DNA from: Semisulcospira habei
Lineage: Eukaryota; Mollusca; Gastropoda; Semisulcospiridae
Direction of reading: 5' to 3'
DNA: 64,000 nucleotides
Assembly (NCBI GenBank): GCA_036245525.1
Contig: BTPG01000006.1
Location: forward strand, 97,686,553 to 97,750,552
This document shows positions 44,077 through 54,846 of the stretch, in pieces. The stretch's first letter is position 1, and each line of letters begins with the position of its first letter. The position numbers and the translations under genes are program-made. The notes beneath the pieces are model-generated. The model made no database searches and had not been told where the DNA came from. It was given only the letters and a program-made list of their open reading frames with translations.

Positions 44077-44308
44077 ATGAGCGGTCTTGGTCCAAAGCCG
44101 AGAATTATTCCAGTTGCATGTCCGTCAATAGAGTTGAAAGATTTGGCTGACGTGCAAGATTTTGATAAAGAAGGTGAGGTAGGAGAGGTGTATGGCCTTG
44201 AACTTGTTTCCGTTGGATTGTACAAACGAAAGGTAATTGATGATGTAAAAGATGGCGCTGAGAGACAGTTTCCTAAACTTAGTCAACTTCGTGATGTTAC
44301 TGTTCCTA
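44077..44308 (+). pseudogene. p291, truncated, inner copy
   Basis: ATG 44077, directly preceded by TATAAAA, opens MSGLGPKPRIIPVACPS in frame and matches the middle copy for about 75 codons to GATGTTACTGTTCC (44294-44307). The sequence then switches abruptly to p411 sequence of the other orientation. It confirms the natural p291 start. Confidence 0.75.
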
Positions 44309-44406
44309 GAAGTAGTTACCATACCAGTCATATCTGTGATACTGGTATCTGAGGCATCTATGACATTCATTTCAAAATCACCATGATTAAATCCTCCTGC
44401 TGCCAT
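44309..44406 (-). pseudogene. p411, 5' remnant, middle copy
   Basis: The first 30 or so codons (MAAGGFNHGDFEMNVIDASD) remain from ATG 44406. The rest of the gene is lost at the junction with the inner element. Its divergent spacing to the capsid start is conserved. Confidence 0.8.
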
Positions 44407-44446
44407 TGTTTTATTAATTTAATATTTTTTATTGTGCATAATAAAA

Positions 44447-45732
44447 ATGACACAGTCTTATGGATCAAAGTTAGACCCATACAGAAAACTACATGAGCCT
44501 ATTGGTATTAAGGGCATTAGACAATCAATCGTCATTACAAACAATCCAAGTACCATAGATCAGAACCAAACACTTACAGTCAAGTTTCCAAATTTAGGTC
44601 CCAGTGACGTTATTGTTCCTGGCACTGCACGCCTTGCATTTAATATTGAACTATCATCAGATGCAGACGTAAACAGAACACTAGTTAACAATCTTGGCAG
44701 AACAATTATAAGAACTATTAAAGTAAAACTTGAAGGACAGGAAGTTTTTAGTCTTGACGATGCTGATGTGTTTTACTGTTACAAAGATTTGTGGCTCACA
44801 AGAGAAGAACGAGAAGATCGTATTTACCAAGGCATACAGTCTGATAATGTTGGTAAACTTCGAATCGACGCCGGAGATAAAGTAACTACTGGGGTGGCCA
44901 AGGACATTATTATGGCTGAAACATATGGAACCAGGTTTTACATTCCACTTGAGTTTGAAATCCTAACAGCTCATTTGCCTTATTACCAAGGAGCACCGAA
45001 TGACCATCTGAGTTTTGAACTAACTTTCAATGACTACTCCAAAATTATAAAATCATCTGATCTAAATGCAACATATAAGATTTCTAACATTTCTTTGGAA
45101 TACGAAATTGTTACACATACTGATCTAGCCAGACTCATTCAAAATCAGTACCAGACAAAACTTCCAATTTATTATGACCGTGTGATTAGACACAGTTTAA
45201 TGCATAAAGACAAGAGCGACCCAATGTGGAATATAAACCTGAACACACCTGCCAGGTCACTGAAAGGTATTCTTATGTTGTTTGTTGAACCAGCGGCTCC
45301 ATACAAAAGGGATTCAGAAAAATTCTACAATCCAAAGATTACACATTTGTCTTGCACAATCGAAGGCCATCCTAATCAAATGTACACATCAGGAATGTTA
45401 CCATACGAACACTACGACAAGATCACAAAGTATTTGCAGGTGGAAGGATTCGAGATAAACTGGCAAACATGGCGTGTAAAGATTTACATCTGTATGACGT
45501 TAGGATTGGACAATACCTTACAAACAAGTATGCACTTTGGCTAGACCTTCGTAGTACGGACGACGACTACTTACATGGGTCGGGTCGAACTGTTCAGAAC
45601 AGTAGTGATGGAATAACAATCCAGATACAAAAAAAGGTTGAAACCGCTGCAGCAATAAATATATATTTGTATCTGATTTATGATGCACAACTCAATATTG
45701 CAGAAAGCAGACTAAGTGGACACATATATTAA
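44447..45732 (+). pseudogene. major capsid protein candidate, middle copy
   Basis: ATG 44447 (ATAATAAAA before it) is followed by 328 matching codons. A 1-base loss in a T-run near 45430 shifts the frame, and the C-terminus continues at 45469-45732 and ends NIAESRLSGHIY, which shows the true end missing from the inner reading frame. Otherwise it is very close to the inner copy. It ends 19 bp before the ATPase start. Confidence 0.7.
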
Positions 45733-45751
45733 AATTATATTGTGTATTAAA

Positions 45752-46357
45752 ATGAACTTGATGACACTCGACCCACACTGTGGTTTGTTTTGTGGTGCCA
45801 CAGGGTGTGGTAAAACTGAATTTGTACTTAATCTCTTACAAACAAGATACATACATCATTTCAAAAACATTGTAATATTCTGTCCTACTATCAAACATAA
45901 TAAAGCTTATCATAACCGTTTATTTATTTGGTCTGACAGCAACATTTATTTAGTCGACCCTGAGAAAAAACTGAATGATTACCTGCAGTATTTTTACAAG
46001 CAATTTGAAGGACAGCCAACCCTGTTTATTGTTGATGACTGTTCAGCAGAGAAAGTCATTGTCAAGAAAAGAAACACATTAGCAGAACTTGCTTTCAGTG
46101 GCAGACACGCAAATGTAAGTGTATGGATTCTGACTCAGAAATATAATGCTGTACTGAAAGATTTTTGAGAACAGTTAAAGTTTATCTGTTTGTTTTACTG
46201 TAAGGATCGTGACAGCTTTGAAGATTGTCTCAGAGAAAATGATGTCATCCCAAATAAGCATGAACGGGATGATGTAAAAAATAAACTGAAATCAACTAAG
46301 CATCTAAAGCTTATTTTAAAGACAGATCAGCCCACATGGTATGGGTTAGTAAATTAA
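45752..46357 (+). pseudogene. packaging ATPase, middle copy
   Basis: ATG 45752. Walker A GATGCGKT at about 45796-45819 and Walker B TLFIVDDCSA at about 46020 are intact. A CGA to TGA change at 46166 stops it after 138 codons; the remainder is in frame to the TAA at 46357. A single substitution separates this copy from an open gene. Confidence 0.88.
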
Positions 46358-46384
46358 TTTATACATTTGTTTGTCCAATAAAAA

Positions 46385-46783
46385 ATGACAGACGGTCAAA
46401 CCTAAGTGTTTGATGTTACAGAGTGCTTCAAAGATGTTAAATGTTTTTATGAATTAAAATCACGTGTGTTTGAACCCCGCTTAAAACTCACAACTCCACC
46501 GCTTGCGCCAATGAAGATATACATGACATATAATGTTACTTTGGAATATTCTGATGGATCACCACGTTATGATTATGAGACTGTTGATCTTAAGACAAAT
46601 GCTTTTAAAGTTTATGATGATAACCACTTGTGCTGGTTTGAGGCACTGTGTAAAGACATATTTGATCAACTAAGAAAACTACATTGTTATATTGAAAGTG
46701 TTACATTCAATAAAGTGATATTACACCTGCAGGACAAGACTTCAAGACATGCATCAGGGAAGTGGTTAACTTGTTTATCATAG
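46385..46783 (+). pseudogene. p132, middle copy
   Basis: ATG 46385 (after AATAAAAA) meets TAA after six codons. The rest is open from 46406 to 46783 and aligns throughout (KIYMTYNVTLEY, YDYETVDLKTNAFKVYD). Confidence 0.65.
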
Positions 46784-46859
46784 CTAAAGTTAATACAGTA
46801 TTACATAAGGTGTGCCAGCGGTAATTTTTTTCATTTATTATTTTGTCAGACAAATAAAA

Positions 46860-49800
46860 ATGACGGACAATGCTCAAAGCCCTGGCTTGTCAAACCCTAG
46901 TCCATCAGGCTTAAGAAACGTGTTTCACACAACAGACTTGCCTATATCCAATAGTAACAATGTCTATGAATCAATAGAAAACTCTTTTTCTGTCATACAA
47001 AATAATCTTCTTACAGGCAGTGTTAAGATTCAGGTTGTTGCGAAAATAGAATTTACTAGAGTAGACGGTGAAGTGATTGTATCGTACATATCAACAAGAC
47101 AACACACAGTTAACACAAGAAGAGAATTAGAGAACGTGTTTAGAGACAGACTATTACCTGACTTCCTCCAAGCAATTGACAGTGCAAAAATGAAGGGGTC
47201 TGGTTGGCACGAAGGTCATGTACATGACCTACAACTAAAGCAGATAAGGTATCCTATATTAGGTAAATCATGGATATCACTGCCAACAGAGGTTGCAAAC
47301 AAAAAGGCTGTTGTTAATATACAGAACAATGACCACTATTGTTTCATGTGGTGTGTGCTTGCTAAACTGCACTTTGTAAAAACAAAACCTGAACGTGTAT
47401 CTAACTACACCAAATTTGTAAACGAACTCAACTTCAGTGGCATTGAGTTCCCTGTTAAAATAGAAGACATAGCCTTGTTTGAAAAACTAAATCCTGGTAT
47501 ATCTGTAAATGTTTTTGTGTGGGATAATGAGTCTGTTGACAAGTTACAACCCATTAGAGTATCACCACTTGCTCCAACCTATGGGCAGCCAGAAGATAAA
47601 CATGTTGACATGTTATTAATTGGTGATGACAATAACTTCCACTTCACAATTATCAGAAATATGTCACGACTAATTCATGGGCATACAACAAAACACAATG
47701 GTAAACAGGAAGTGTGTAAAAGATGTTTACAAAGATTCTCCTCTATTGCAGTAGCACACAAACATGTTTTACACTGTAGGTCAGCTGATGACATTCAAAC
47801 TGTACTTAAGTACCCAGATCCTGGTAGTCAAGTATATTTTAAGAACTATGGGAATCAACAAAAGCTGCCGTTTGTAGTGTATGCTGATTTTGAATCACTG
47901 GTAGTACCATATGAGGGTCCTGTTCCAGAGTCATTACCAAAGACTATAAAACTAAGTGACCAAGTGGTGTGTTCTTTTGGATACATTATTGTTAGGTCAG
48001 ACGGTTTGCATTCAGAACCTGTTATCCACAGGGGGGAAAATGCAGCAGCTGAGTTTTTAACAGAAATGAGACATCTGTATAGTCAGGTAGTACAATATCT
48101 CACAACATGTCAGATGCCTTTAGTGATGACAGAAGAAGACAAACTGAAATTTAATATAGCTGTGACGTGTTGGATTTGTGAACAATCTTTAGGAGATGAT
48201 AAAGTTCATGACCATGATCACATAACTGGACGTTACAGAGGTGCTGCACATAACAATTGTAACTTGTTATTAAAAACAGATCCAAAGACATATAAACTGC
48301 CTATCTTTTTCACAATCTCAAAGGGTATGATTCACATATTATCATGCAGGCTGTAGACGAATCTTACAAAAACATAAGTTGTATAGCGCAGACAACTGAG
48401 AAATACTTGACTTTTAGGTTAGACAAATTAGCATTTTGTGACTCTATGCAACATTTACCCTCAGCACTTGCTAGTTTGGCAGAAGGACTGACTGAGTATC
48501 CAATAACAAGTAAATATTTGGAGCCAGACTTGATCAAGAAAGGTGTTTATCCATACGAGTACATTGATCACTGGGTTGTGTTTGAGGAAAGGAGACTGCC
48601 ACCAAAAGAGAAATTTTATTCTACACTTAATGGTAAAGGTATTTCTGACTCTGAATACCAGCATGCACTTGATGCGTGGGATAAATTAGGGTGTCAGACA
48701 ATTGGTGACTATCACGACCAGTATTTGAAAGCTGACGTTTGTTTGCTAGCAGACGTATTTGAAAGTTACCGTGAGAAGGGTTTGTTGCACTACAGTCTTG
48801 ACCCAGCATGTTACATAACTAGTCCTGGCATGTCATGGGATGCATTTTTGAAATCCAGTAAGATATTTATAGACCTGTTGTCTGATCGTACGATGGGTGA
48901 AATGGTGGAACGCGGATTGAGGGGAGGCATTAGTATAGCAGCGAACAATTATGCCAGAGCAAATAATAAATATCTGGTCGACCCGGACTTTGACCTTGAA
49001 GGGTCAAGGTCATTCATTATATACGTAGACGCTAACAATTTGTATGGCTGGGCGATGTGTGAATTATTGCCCTTGAAAAACTTTTGTCTGTATGATTTGT
49101 CACAGTATGATGTAACAGGGTTAACAAACAATATTATGAATCTTGACCGGAATGATGCGAAGGGTTGGATCTTTGAAGTAGACCTGGAGTACCCACACCA
49201 TCTACATGATTACCATAATGATTATCCATTGGCTGTTGAGAAAATGAGTATGACAGGGAAAAAAGAAGACACTAAACTTGTGCCAAAACTGAATGACAAA
49301 TTCAATTACATATGTCACTATCGCTTGTTGCAGTTTTACATCAGACACGGGTTAGTACTAAAGAAAGTTCACAGACGTATTCAATTTGAACAGAGTGCTT
49401 TCATGAAAGATTACATAATGAAAAACACAACATTGCGTGCCAGAGATGGCAACACTGCATTTGACAAAGACTTCTTTAAGCTTATGAACAATTCCTGTTT
49501 TGGGAAGACTATGGAAAATCCTCATCACCCCAAAGATGTGAGACTTGTCACAACTGAATTGGGTGCAATTAAACTTACAGGTAAGCCACAGTACACAGGG
49601 TACAAAGAGTTTCATTCATCATTGTATGCTGTGTCACTCAAAAAAAAAAAATTGTCAAACTGGACAAGCCAGTATTCATTGGTATGGCAATACTTGAGTT
49701 GTCAAAACTGTTGATGCTTGAATTTATTATGATTACTTCAAACAAAATATCCTGACTGTTGACTGCTGTACACTGACACTGACTCTATAATCATTGATGT

Positions 49801-50329
49801 GCCTACTGAAGACTTTTATGAAGACATGAAAATAGAGTTACATATGTATGACACGTCTGACTACCCTAAGGACCATCCACTGTACAGCACACAAAACAAG
49901 AAAGTGCCTGGAAAGTTTAAGGATGAACTGAATGGTGTGCCTATAGTTGAGTATGTTGGACTGAGATCAAAAATGTATTCTATACTGCATCAAAAAGGTA
50001 GTCAGTCAAAAGCCAAAGGTATAAAAAAAACAGCGATAAAAAATAAAGACATTCGACATGAACATTACAAGCAAGTATTAGATGGTGCATTAATGCCTGA
50101 TTATCCAAACAAGTCACCAAACAAACATAATCTTGAAATGATCCAAACACATAAGAAGTCACTTGCAGTTGGGGACACAAAACGAGTGTTTCACAGTAAG
50201 GAAAAAGCTTATGCGCCTGGACACTACAGGCTCAAGTTATCTGAAGAAATAGCCGATGAACTGGTTGATGAATTAATCGATGAGTTAGTTACTGAAATGA
50301 GTAACGGTGTCTGGGGGAATAATCTGTAA
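46860..50329 (+). pseudogene. protein-primed family B DNA polymerase, middle copy, most complete
   Basis: ATG 46860 (AAATAAAA before it). It is continuous except for a frame change near 48310-48350, another near 49650-49660 and a short indel near 49725-49760. N-terminal domain about 1-270, zinc-like cluster CKRCLQRF...HC (about 47716-47784), Exo I VVYADFESL (about 47876), EndoVII-like insert CWICEQ...DHDHITGRYRGAAH (about 48169-48250), Exo III YLKADVCLLAD (about 48721), motif A YVDANNLYG (about 49023), motif B KLMNNSCFGKTMEN (about 49478), motif C TDTDS (about 49773) and KMYS (about 49970). The acidic C-terminus (DELVDELIDELV) overlaps integrase by 45 bp. Polintons use such enzymes for protein-primed replication. 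Confidence 0.92.
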
Positions 50330-51663
50330 TTCTTCTCTGACAAATGCCCTCTGTGGGGCAGGGTCGTACAGGTAATATATTGATGCATCAGCACCAGGAA
50401 TTATTTTTTTTATATTGTGTACAGACGTTGACCAGATGGGGTCTGTCGCTCTGCGCTTCACGTTGTTTTCTGATTCTCCAGGTTGATATAAATATCTTAC
50501 CTGTTTAGTAAATAAACTTGTGTCTGGAGGTGGTGACGGTGTTGTTGTTTTTGGCTCTGTAATTGTTTTCAATTTAATAGCATCAGCAGGCTTTGGGCGC
50601 AAGCCTTGTTCTTCATTATTCATTGCTTTTATCACAGATGGTAATCTTTGTACCCACTCTGTGTTACGCGTGTCATGCATGAGTTCCTTTGAATACTGGT
50701 AACTAAAAAGTCTCTCTGATAACTGTTTGTTAAAATTCTCTACAATTGCCTGTGATCTGTGAACACCTGGAATGCCTCGTCTAACCAGTACGCCATGCTT
50801 CGCAAATAACTGATTAACTGCACCCTTGAATTCAGACCCACCCCACCCGGGTCTGCCCTGGGGGACTTGGGTGGGGTTAGGTATTTTTTAGTTCCCAGGG
50901 TCACCCTGGTCAGCCCCACAGGGTGGGTTTTTCTCTCTATTCTGGGGCATGTGTTTCTGTCTACCCTTTGTCCATTCACCTGTATTTGCCTTTTTAAAAA
51001 CTCTCCCTACTGTCTGCACTGCCTGTAGCTCTTGATCTTGGATGTGTGTTGCTAGATGGTCTTAGCTTTATTTATGCCCCATGTTGTAGGTTTATTTAAT
51101 GTGTTTGACCGGCTGGCGACATGCATTCAATTTTCTGTTTAGTTTTTTTTCACAAGCAGTGCAGTCACGTCCTGAGAAAGCCTTGTTGCTGTCGGGACGT
51201 TAAGCAATGTACAATCAATCAATCAATTGAATTCAGACCCATCATCAACCTGTACGAATCTGGGCTATCTTAAAGGGCCTCGACTATATATTTTTGATAA
51301 TGCTGTAGCAACTGTGGTAGCAGTTTTGTCAGATATGGGTTCAGCGTCCTTATACCTTGAAGCTATGTCTACGACAGTCAGTGTGTACTTGTATCGTTTC
51401 TTTCTTATTGTATCATGCGGTAAGAATAGGAGGTCCATTTGATGTGTGTCATTTGGTGTAGTGTTTTCAAAATGAGGTCTTGATATTTTTCTTGGAGCAG
51501 GTAAATAAACCTGCCAAATTGCCTGTCTCTGTAACCAGTGTTTTATTTGATTGAGTGATATATCTCCGCCCACAGCGGTATCTAATTTCTGAATAGCTGT
51601 TTGTCCTTTCCAATATCCAATTGGGGAGTAATATATTTTTGTTAGTTTATTTTCTACGTTCAT
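50285..51663 (-). pseudogene. INT: retroviral-type integrase, middle copy, interrupted by SINE
   Basis: ATG 51663 (MNVENKLTKIYYSPIGYWKG). The first 130 codons include the first catalytic Asp (HQMDLLFLP) and are open; the second catalytic region is broken by a frame change near 51265 and by the SINE at 51226-50841. The C-terminal part (DPIWSTSVHNIKKIIPGADA, AFVREELQIIPPDTV) is open at 50680-50285. Confidence 0.9.
50841..51226 (+). mobile_element. SINE-like retroposon, copy 2
   Basis: 386 bp, about 95% like copy 1 by eye, flanked by the 15-bp duplication TTGAATTCAGACCCA (50826-50840 and 51227-51241). Ends in (CAAT)n. Confidence 0.9.
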
Positions 51664-52080
51664 TTTTTCTAACAATATAAAGACCAGTAAAAAATACAAA
51701 TGTCATTCCCACTAGAACAAAAATTATCTCCCCGTTTCTTTGTTCTGTACTCGGTTTGTAATAGTCACTTATTTTCGGTTTTGGGATAGACATGTCATTA
51801 CCTGTGACGAGAAAATACTCACGGATTATGTCGTCTGTATTAGAAAACGTATGTTGTGCGTGGCCTTCAAGTCTGAGTTTTCATTAATGAAATCAAGTTT
51901 TTCTATTCTATTCTTTTCATAATCTTGTTGCGCTTGAGCTAATTTTTCAGACGCCTCATTGTGTCGCTTTGATTCTTCTGCACTCTCTTCTCTACCTACT
52001 TTTGAAAAGAGATAGTTTGACCCACTAAATGCCAGGGCGTTAACCATCGCTCCTCCAATTATTACTGCTAAAGTTGCCAT
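51640..52080 (-). pseudogene. p145, middle copy
   Basis: ATG 52080 (MATLAVIIGGAMVNALAFSG) is open for 84 codons. A 1-base loss near 51880 shifts the frame, and the C-terminal membrane segment (MYFLLVFIL region) continues into the integrase frame. It overlaps the integrase start, as in the inner copy. Confidence 0.7.
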
Positions 52081-52091
52081 ACTTATTTTAT

Positions 52092-52322
52092 TTACATAGA
52101 AACATTTTCTGGAATAATTCCTTGCTTGACGAGAAAGTCTTTTGTCACAATTGACGCAGTAACAACTGCAATTAGCTTTGCGCTGTCTTCAAAGTCCAAT
52201 CTACTGAGGTCTGCCGATTTCATTTTAAGTAGACTTTTTCCCAGCATAGGATAAGCTACTGCTAGTCCATTTATCACAGCAGAGTGATAGACAAGGTTCA
52301 TTAAGTTCTTTGTGTCACTCAT
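52092..52322 (-). CDS. p76, middle copy
   Basis: ATG 52322 to a stop at 52092, 76 codons, intact, 11 bp before p145. It differs from the inner copy by about eight residues (for example INGLAVAYPMLG for ISGLTVAYSMLG) with no gaps. Two apolar stretches are retained. The matching length in two copies supports this as a real gene. Confidence 0.65.
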   Translation of the reverse strand: MSDTKNLMNLVYHSAVINGLAVAYPMLGKSLLKMKSADLSRLDFEDSAKLIAVVTASIVTKDFLVKQGIIPENVSM

Positions 52323-52369
52323 TTTCTTAGGCAATAAAAATTAAAAAGAAAAATGTATTACTGCATGAA

Positions 52370-52828
52370 AAATGGGTCAACGGCTTTGGATGCTACTGGT
52401 AATGTGGCGACTTCTGGTTTTGTTTTTGGAGTGTGTGTCTGATTTTTTGGACGCTGTACGAGTCTGTGGTTTGTATTTTTTGTATAATTGGTAAGCTACG
52501 TAACCAAATCCGGCAACAAATCCAGCAATTATATATTTTGCTGTTTCAGGTTCAGGGTTAGACTGGGTTGTTTGTCTCTCACTTTGATGTGGGTGTGACA
52601 ATCCTGATGGTCCTGACGGTCCTGTCGGTGTTGGTATTGTCACTGGTCCTGACGGCGGGTCAGTTACATGAGCCTTTTCTGTTTGCGCTTGAAGCTGTAA
52701 TTTTTTTGTCTGTTATATTCGGCTAATCTTTTTCCAGCCTCTACTCTTCCTGGGCTTTTAGTCTTAGTCACAGTTTGAACCTGTGTCAAGACAGGGTTCG
52801 GTTGTGGAGTCATCTGGGTCTCGTCCAT
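52370..52828 (-). pseudogene. p90, leader plus membrane protein in -1 frame, middle copy
   Basis: The leader ATG at 52828 (MDETQMTPQPNPVLTQVQT) reads 50 or so codons. At 52706-52700 the A_AAA_AAT heptamer allows a -1 shift into the frame reading LQLQAQTEKAHVTDPPSG, which runs through a Gly/Pro/Ser linker and the membrane segment (YIIAGFVAGFGYVAYQLY). A 4-base insertion near 52430 spoils the C-terminus. Confidence 0.6.
52700..52706 (-). promoter_or_regulatory. candidate -1 ribosomal frameshift heptamer, middle copy
   Basis: A_AAA_AAT in leader phase, followed by TTA CAG CTT in the -1 frame. The same arrangement is seen in the other two copies. Confidence 0.55.
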
Positions 52829-53153
52829 TTTCTTCTGCAGTAAAATTTATTTTGGAGAAATCAATATGACTCCCAGTAACAAGCAAGGTTACCATAGGTG
52901 CGAGGTAATTGTCAAACTTGTAAAACATGACACATGCTAATTTGCCAATTGAACTTGAAACAATAGGGTTGCTTTCAAGGTCGTGTGAAAGACTGTCAGT
53001 GTCTACAGGTAGAAAGTGGCTCACTGCTTTTGTGTATAGACATACAAGGGATCGACTTAAATAACGCATCATTAGTGAAGCAATGTGATTTTCATATTTA
53101 GAATGAAGTTTGATTAGTTCATCAGCCGTGAGGGATTCTATATCTTCTGTCAT
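52764..53153 (-). CDS. p150, middle copy
   Basis: ATG 53153 (MTEDIESLTADELIKLHSKY) to a stop at 52764, 129 codons, intact, giving the natural length of this protein. Hydrophobic block LACVMFYKFDNYLAPMVTLLV. The 3' end overlaps the p90 leader start (52828) by about 65 bp in another frame. Upstream open codons (RLLSVVVSGKSKAYLGK) continue towards the 21-codon ORF but are one base out of frame here because the A-run has nine As. Confidence 0.6.
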   Translation of the reverse strand: MTEDIESLTADELIKLHSKYENHIASLMMRYLSRSLVCLYTKAVSHFLPVDTDSLSHDLESNPIVSSSIGKLACVMFYKFDNYLAPMVTLLVTGSHIDFSKINFTAEENGRDPDDSTTEPCLDTGSNCD

Positions 53154-53220
53154 GTATTGTTTACCAAGATAAGCTTTTGATTTACCTGAAACAACTACAG
53201 ACAAAAGACGCTGTTTTTTT

Positions 53221-53286
53221 TTAGTCTAAATCTTTGTTTTCTATAGCATTGATATCGTTTAGAAGAAGTAATTCATCTTGATTCAT
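53221..53286 (-). CDS. 21-codon conserved ORF, middle copy
   Basis: ATG 53286, MNQDELLLLNDINAIENKDL and TAA at 53221, preceded by TTATAAA. It is the outermost ORF on the integrase side. Length and sequence are nearly unchanged in three copies, with two variable positions. Confidence 0.5.
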   Translation of the reverse strand: MNQDELLLLNDINAIENKDLD

Positions 53287-54598
53287 TTTATAATAAAAAA
53301 TATTAATTTTAATGTCATTGATTTTGGAAATCTTTATTTTACCAAAAAGAATAAGGGGAAACCAAGAAAAATGGGCGGCGTGAGGTGTGGTAGTTTGTGG
53401 GTCAAAAATCATGGAAATTAGGGATCTATAGAAATTGTCCAAAACCACTCATATTATATATCTCTCGCATAGCTTCTTGTATGATAGAGCCAGGCAAGAG
53501 GCACGATTCTCATGAGCTTTCGCATCTGCGGGCGCGATGAGGATCTATGTTTATTCCAGACTGACAGAAGGTGCATATCAGTGAGTGTATTTAATTCAGT
53601 GTGATAGTGGCCCTTTCTACTGATGAAAAAAGGCATAGATCTACAGGAGTCCGTCATGCGAGTTACAGGATCGTGACCCATGAGAATCTGTGCCTAAGTT
53701 TTGCTTTTTCAGTTCACACAATTTTAATTTCCAGGCTGAGTGGGGGAGGGGGAGGGAGATGCGCTTTGTGGTTTGCAGTGAGTTTCAGCCGTTTCTTGTT
53801 TTTCAGTAACCGTACATCAATGACCATATAAATGAACACACTTTCCCGCCCTTTATCATTCTGTTAAAGACAGATTCGGGTTCACTATGGAATATACTTG
53901 GATCTGCTGAGGTACATATACGGGCAGAAATTTAAAAGCCAGGTTACAAATTAAAAATATATACTAAAATGTTAGTTAGTTAGTTATTTGGGTTTAACGC
54001 CGAGCAGGCGACTAAGGCCATCTCACGGCGGGTATATACTAAAATGGGCTTGGATAGGGCTATTATTTGGTTGAGGGCTGGGGACAGTACAAGGCCAGTC
54101 TTGAAGGTCGCTTTCATCGGAACTCCTATCAGATGGTATGGCAGAAGGTTCTCTGTTCCGTCTGATGTGCACAGAGACAAATGAACATATCAAGAAACAT
54201 TCATTCCACCGTTACCGCATACTTTCACAAGGATAAATATATTCTTGTTTTTACATCAGACGGATGGCATTCACTGCCTAGCAATGTTCGCCCATAACCA
54301 AAGACAAAACTCCCCAAGAGGCATAGATCTTCATGAGTTCTGCGCAGAGTGTGGGGGCTTGTGAGAAGCTAAATGTACTGTATGTATCTTGGTGGCTAGT
54401 GTTGCCTCTATGCTGCTATGTGTACGCAGCCGGGATGAAATCGTGACCACTGAGCCCAAAACAAAACACCCATGGCTGTCAACACGTGCGATTTGATGAC
54501 CGTCCTGGCACTGCGGCGTAGAATAGCCATAGAATAGTGCGATGCTCATGCTCCCTTTAGGTTCACGGCAGTGCAAACTCGAGTTTGGAGACTAACTG
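53287..54598. repeat. right terminal region of the MIDDLE Polinton
   Basis: No gene. It contains the inverted segment 53383-53461 (reverse complement of 13869-13966), then 53462-53945, which is homologous to 13175-13690 but in direct orientation, a 61-bp LINE tail insertion, and about 550 bp of unmatched sequence to AACTG at 54598. Confidence 0.7.
53972..54032 (-). mobile_element. 61-bp LINE/SINE 3' tail
   Basis: A very short insert with a GTTAGTTAGTTAGTTA tail and TTTGGGTTTAACGCC, flanked by the 14-bp duplication TATATACTAAAATG (53958-53971 and 54033-54046). It is a severely 5'-truncated retroposon on the minus strand. Confidence 0.85.
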
Positions 54599-54846
54599 GA
54601 ACATTATAAGCAAGTATTAGATGCAGCACTGATGCCTGATTATCCAAACAAGTCACTGAGATCAAACAAACATAATCCAGAAATGATCCAAACACATAAA
54701 AAGTCACTTGCATTTTGGGACACAAAACGTGTGTTTCAGAGTAAGGAGAAAGCTTATGCACCTGGGCACTACAGACTTAAATTATCTGAGAATATTTGTG
54801 ACGAACTGATTGATGAACTGATTGACGAACTGGTCAAAAGTGAGTA
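54599..54846 (+). pseudogene. PolB C-terminal end, outer copy
   Basis: Codons from HYKQVLDAALMPDYPNKS to DELIDELIDELVKSE and a stop at 54846. This is the exact continuation of the polymerase cut at 13016. The acidic tail is the same as in the other copies. It overlaps the end of integrase by about 10 bp. Confidence 0.88.

Larger units (their letters stand above)
44309..54598. mobile_element. MIDDLE Polinton, right part
   Basis: It begins inside the 5' end of p411 (-) and continues capsid, ATPase, p132, PolB (all +), integrase, p145, p76, p90, p150 and the 21-codon ORF (all -), then a 1.3-kb terminal region ending AACTG at 54598. GAACA follows (54599-54603), matching the left duplication at 13012-13016. 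Relative to the outer copy, about 1.9 kb (3' p425 and most of p411) is missing at the 23877/44309 junction. Confidence 0.75.
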
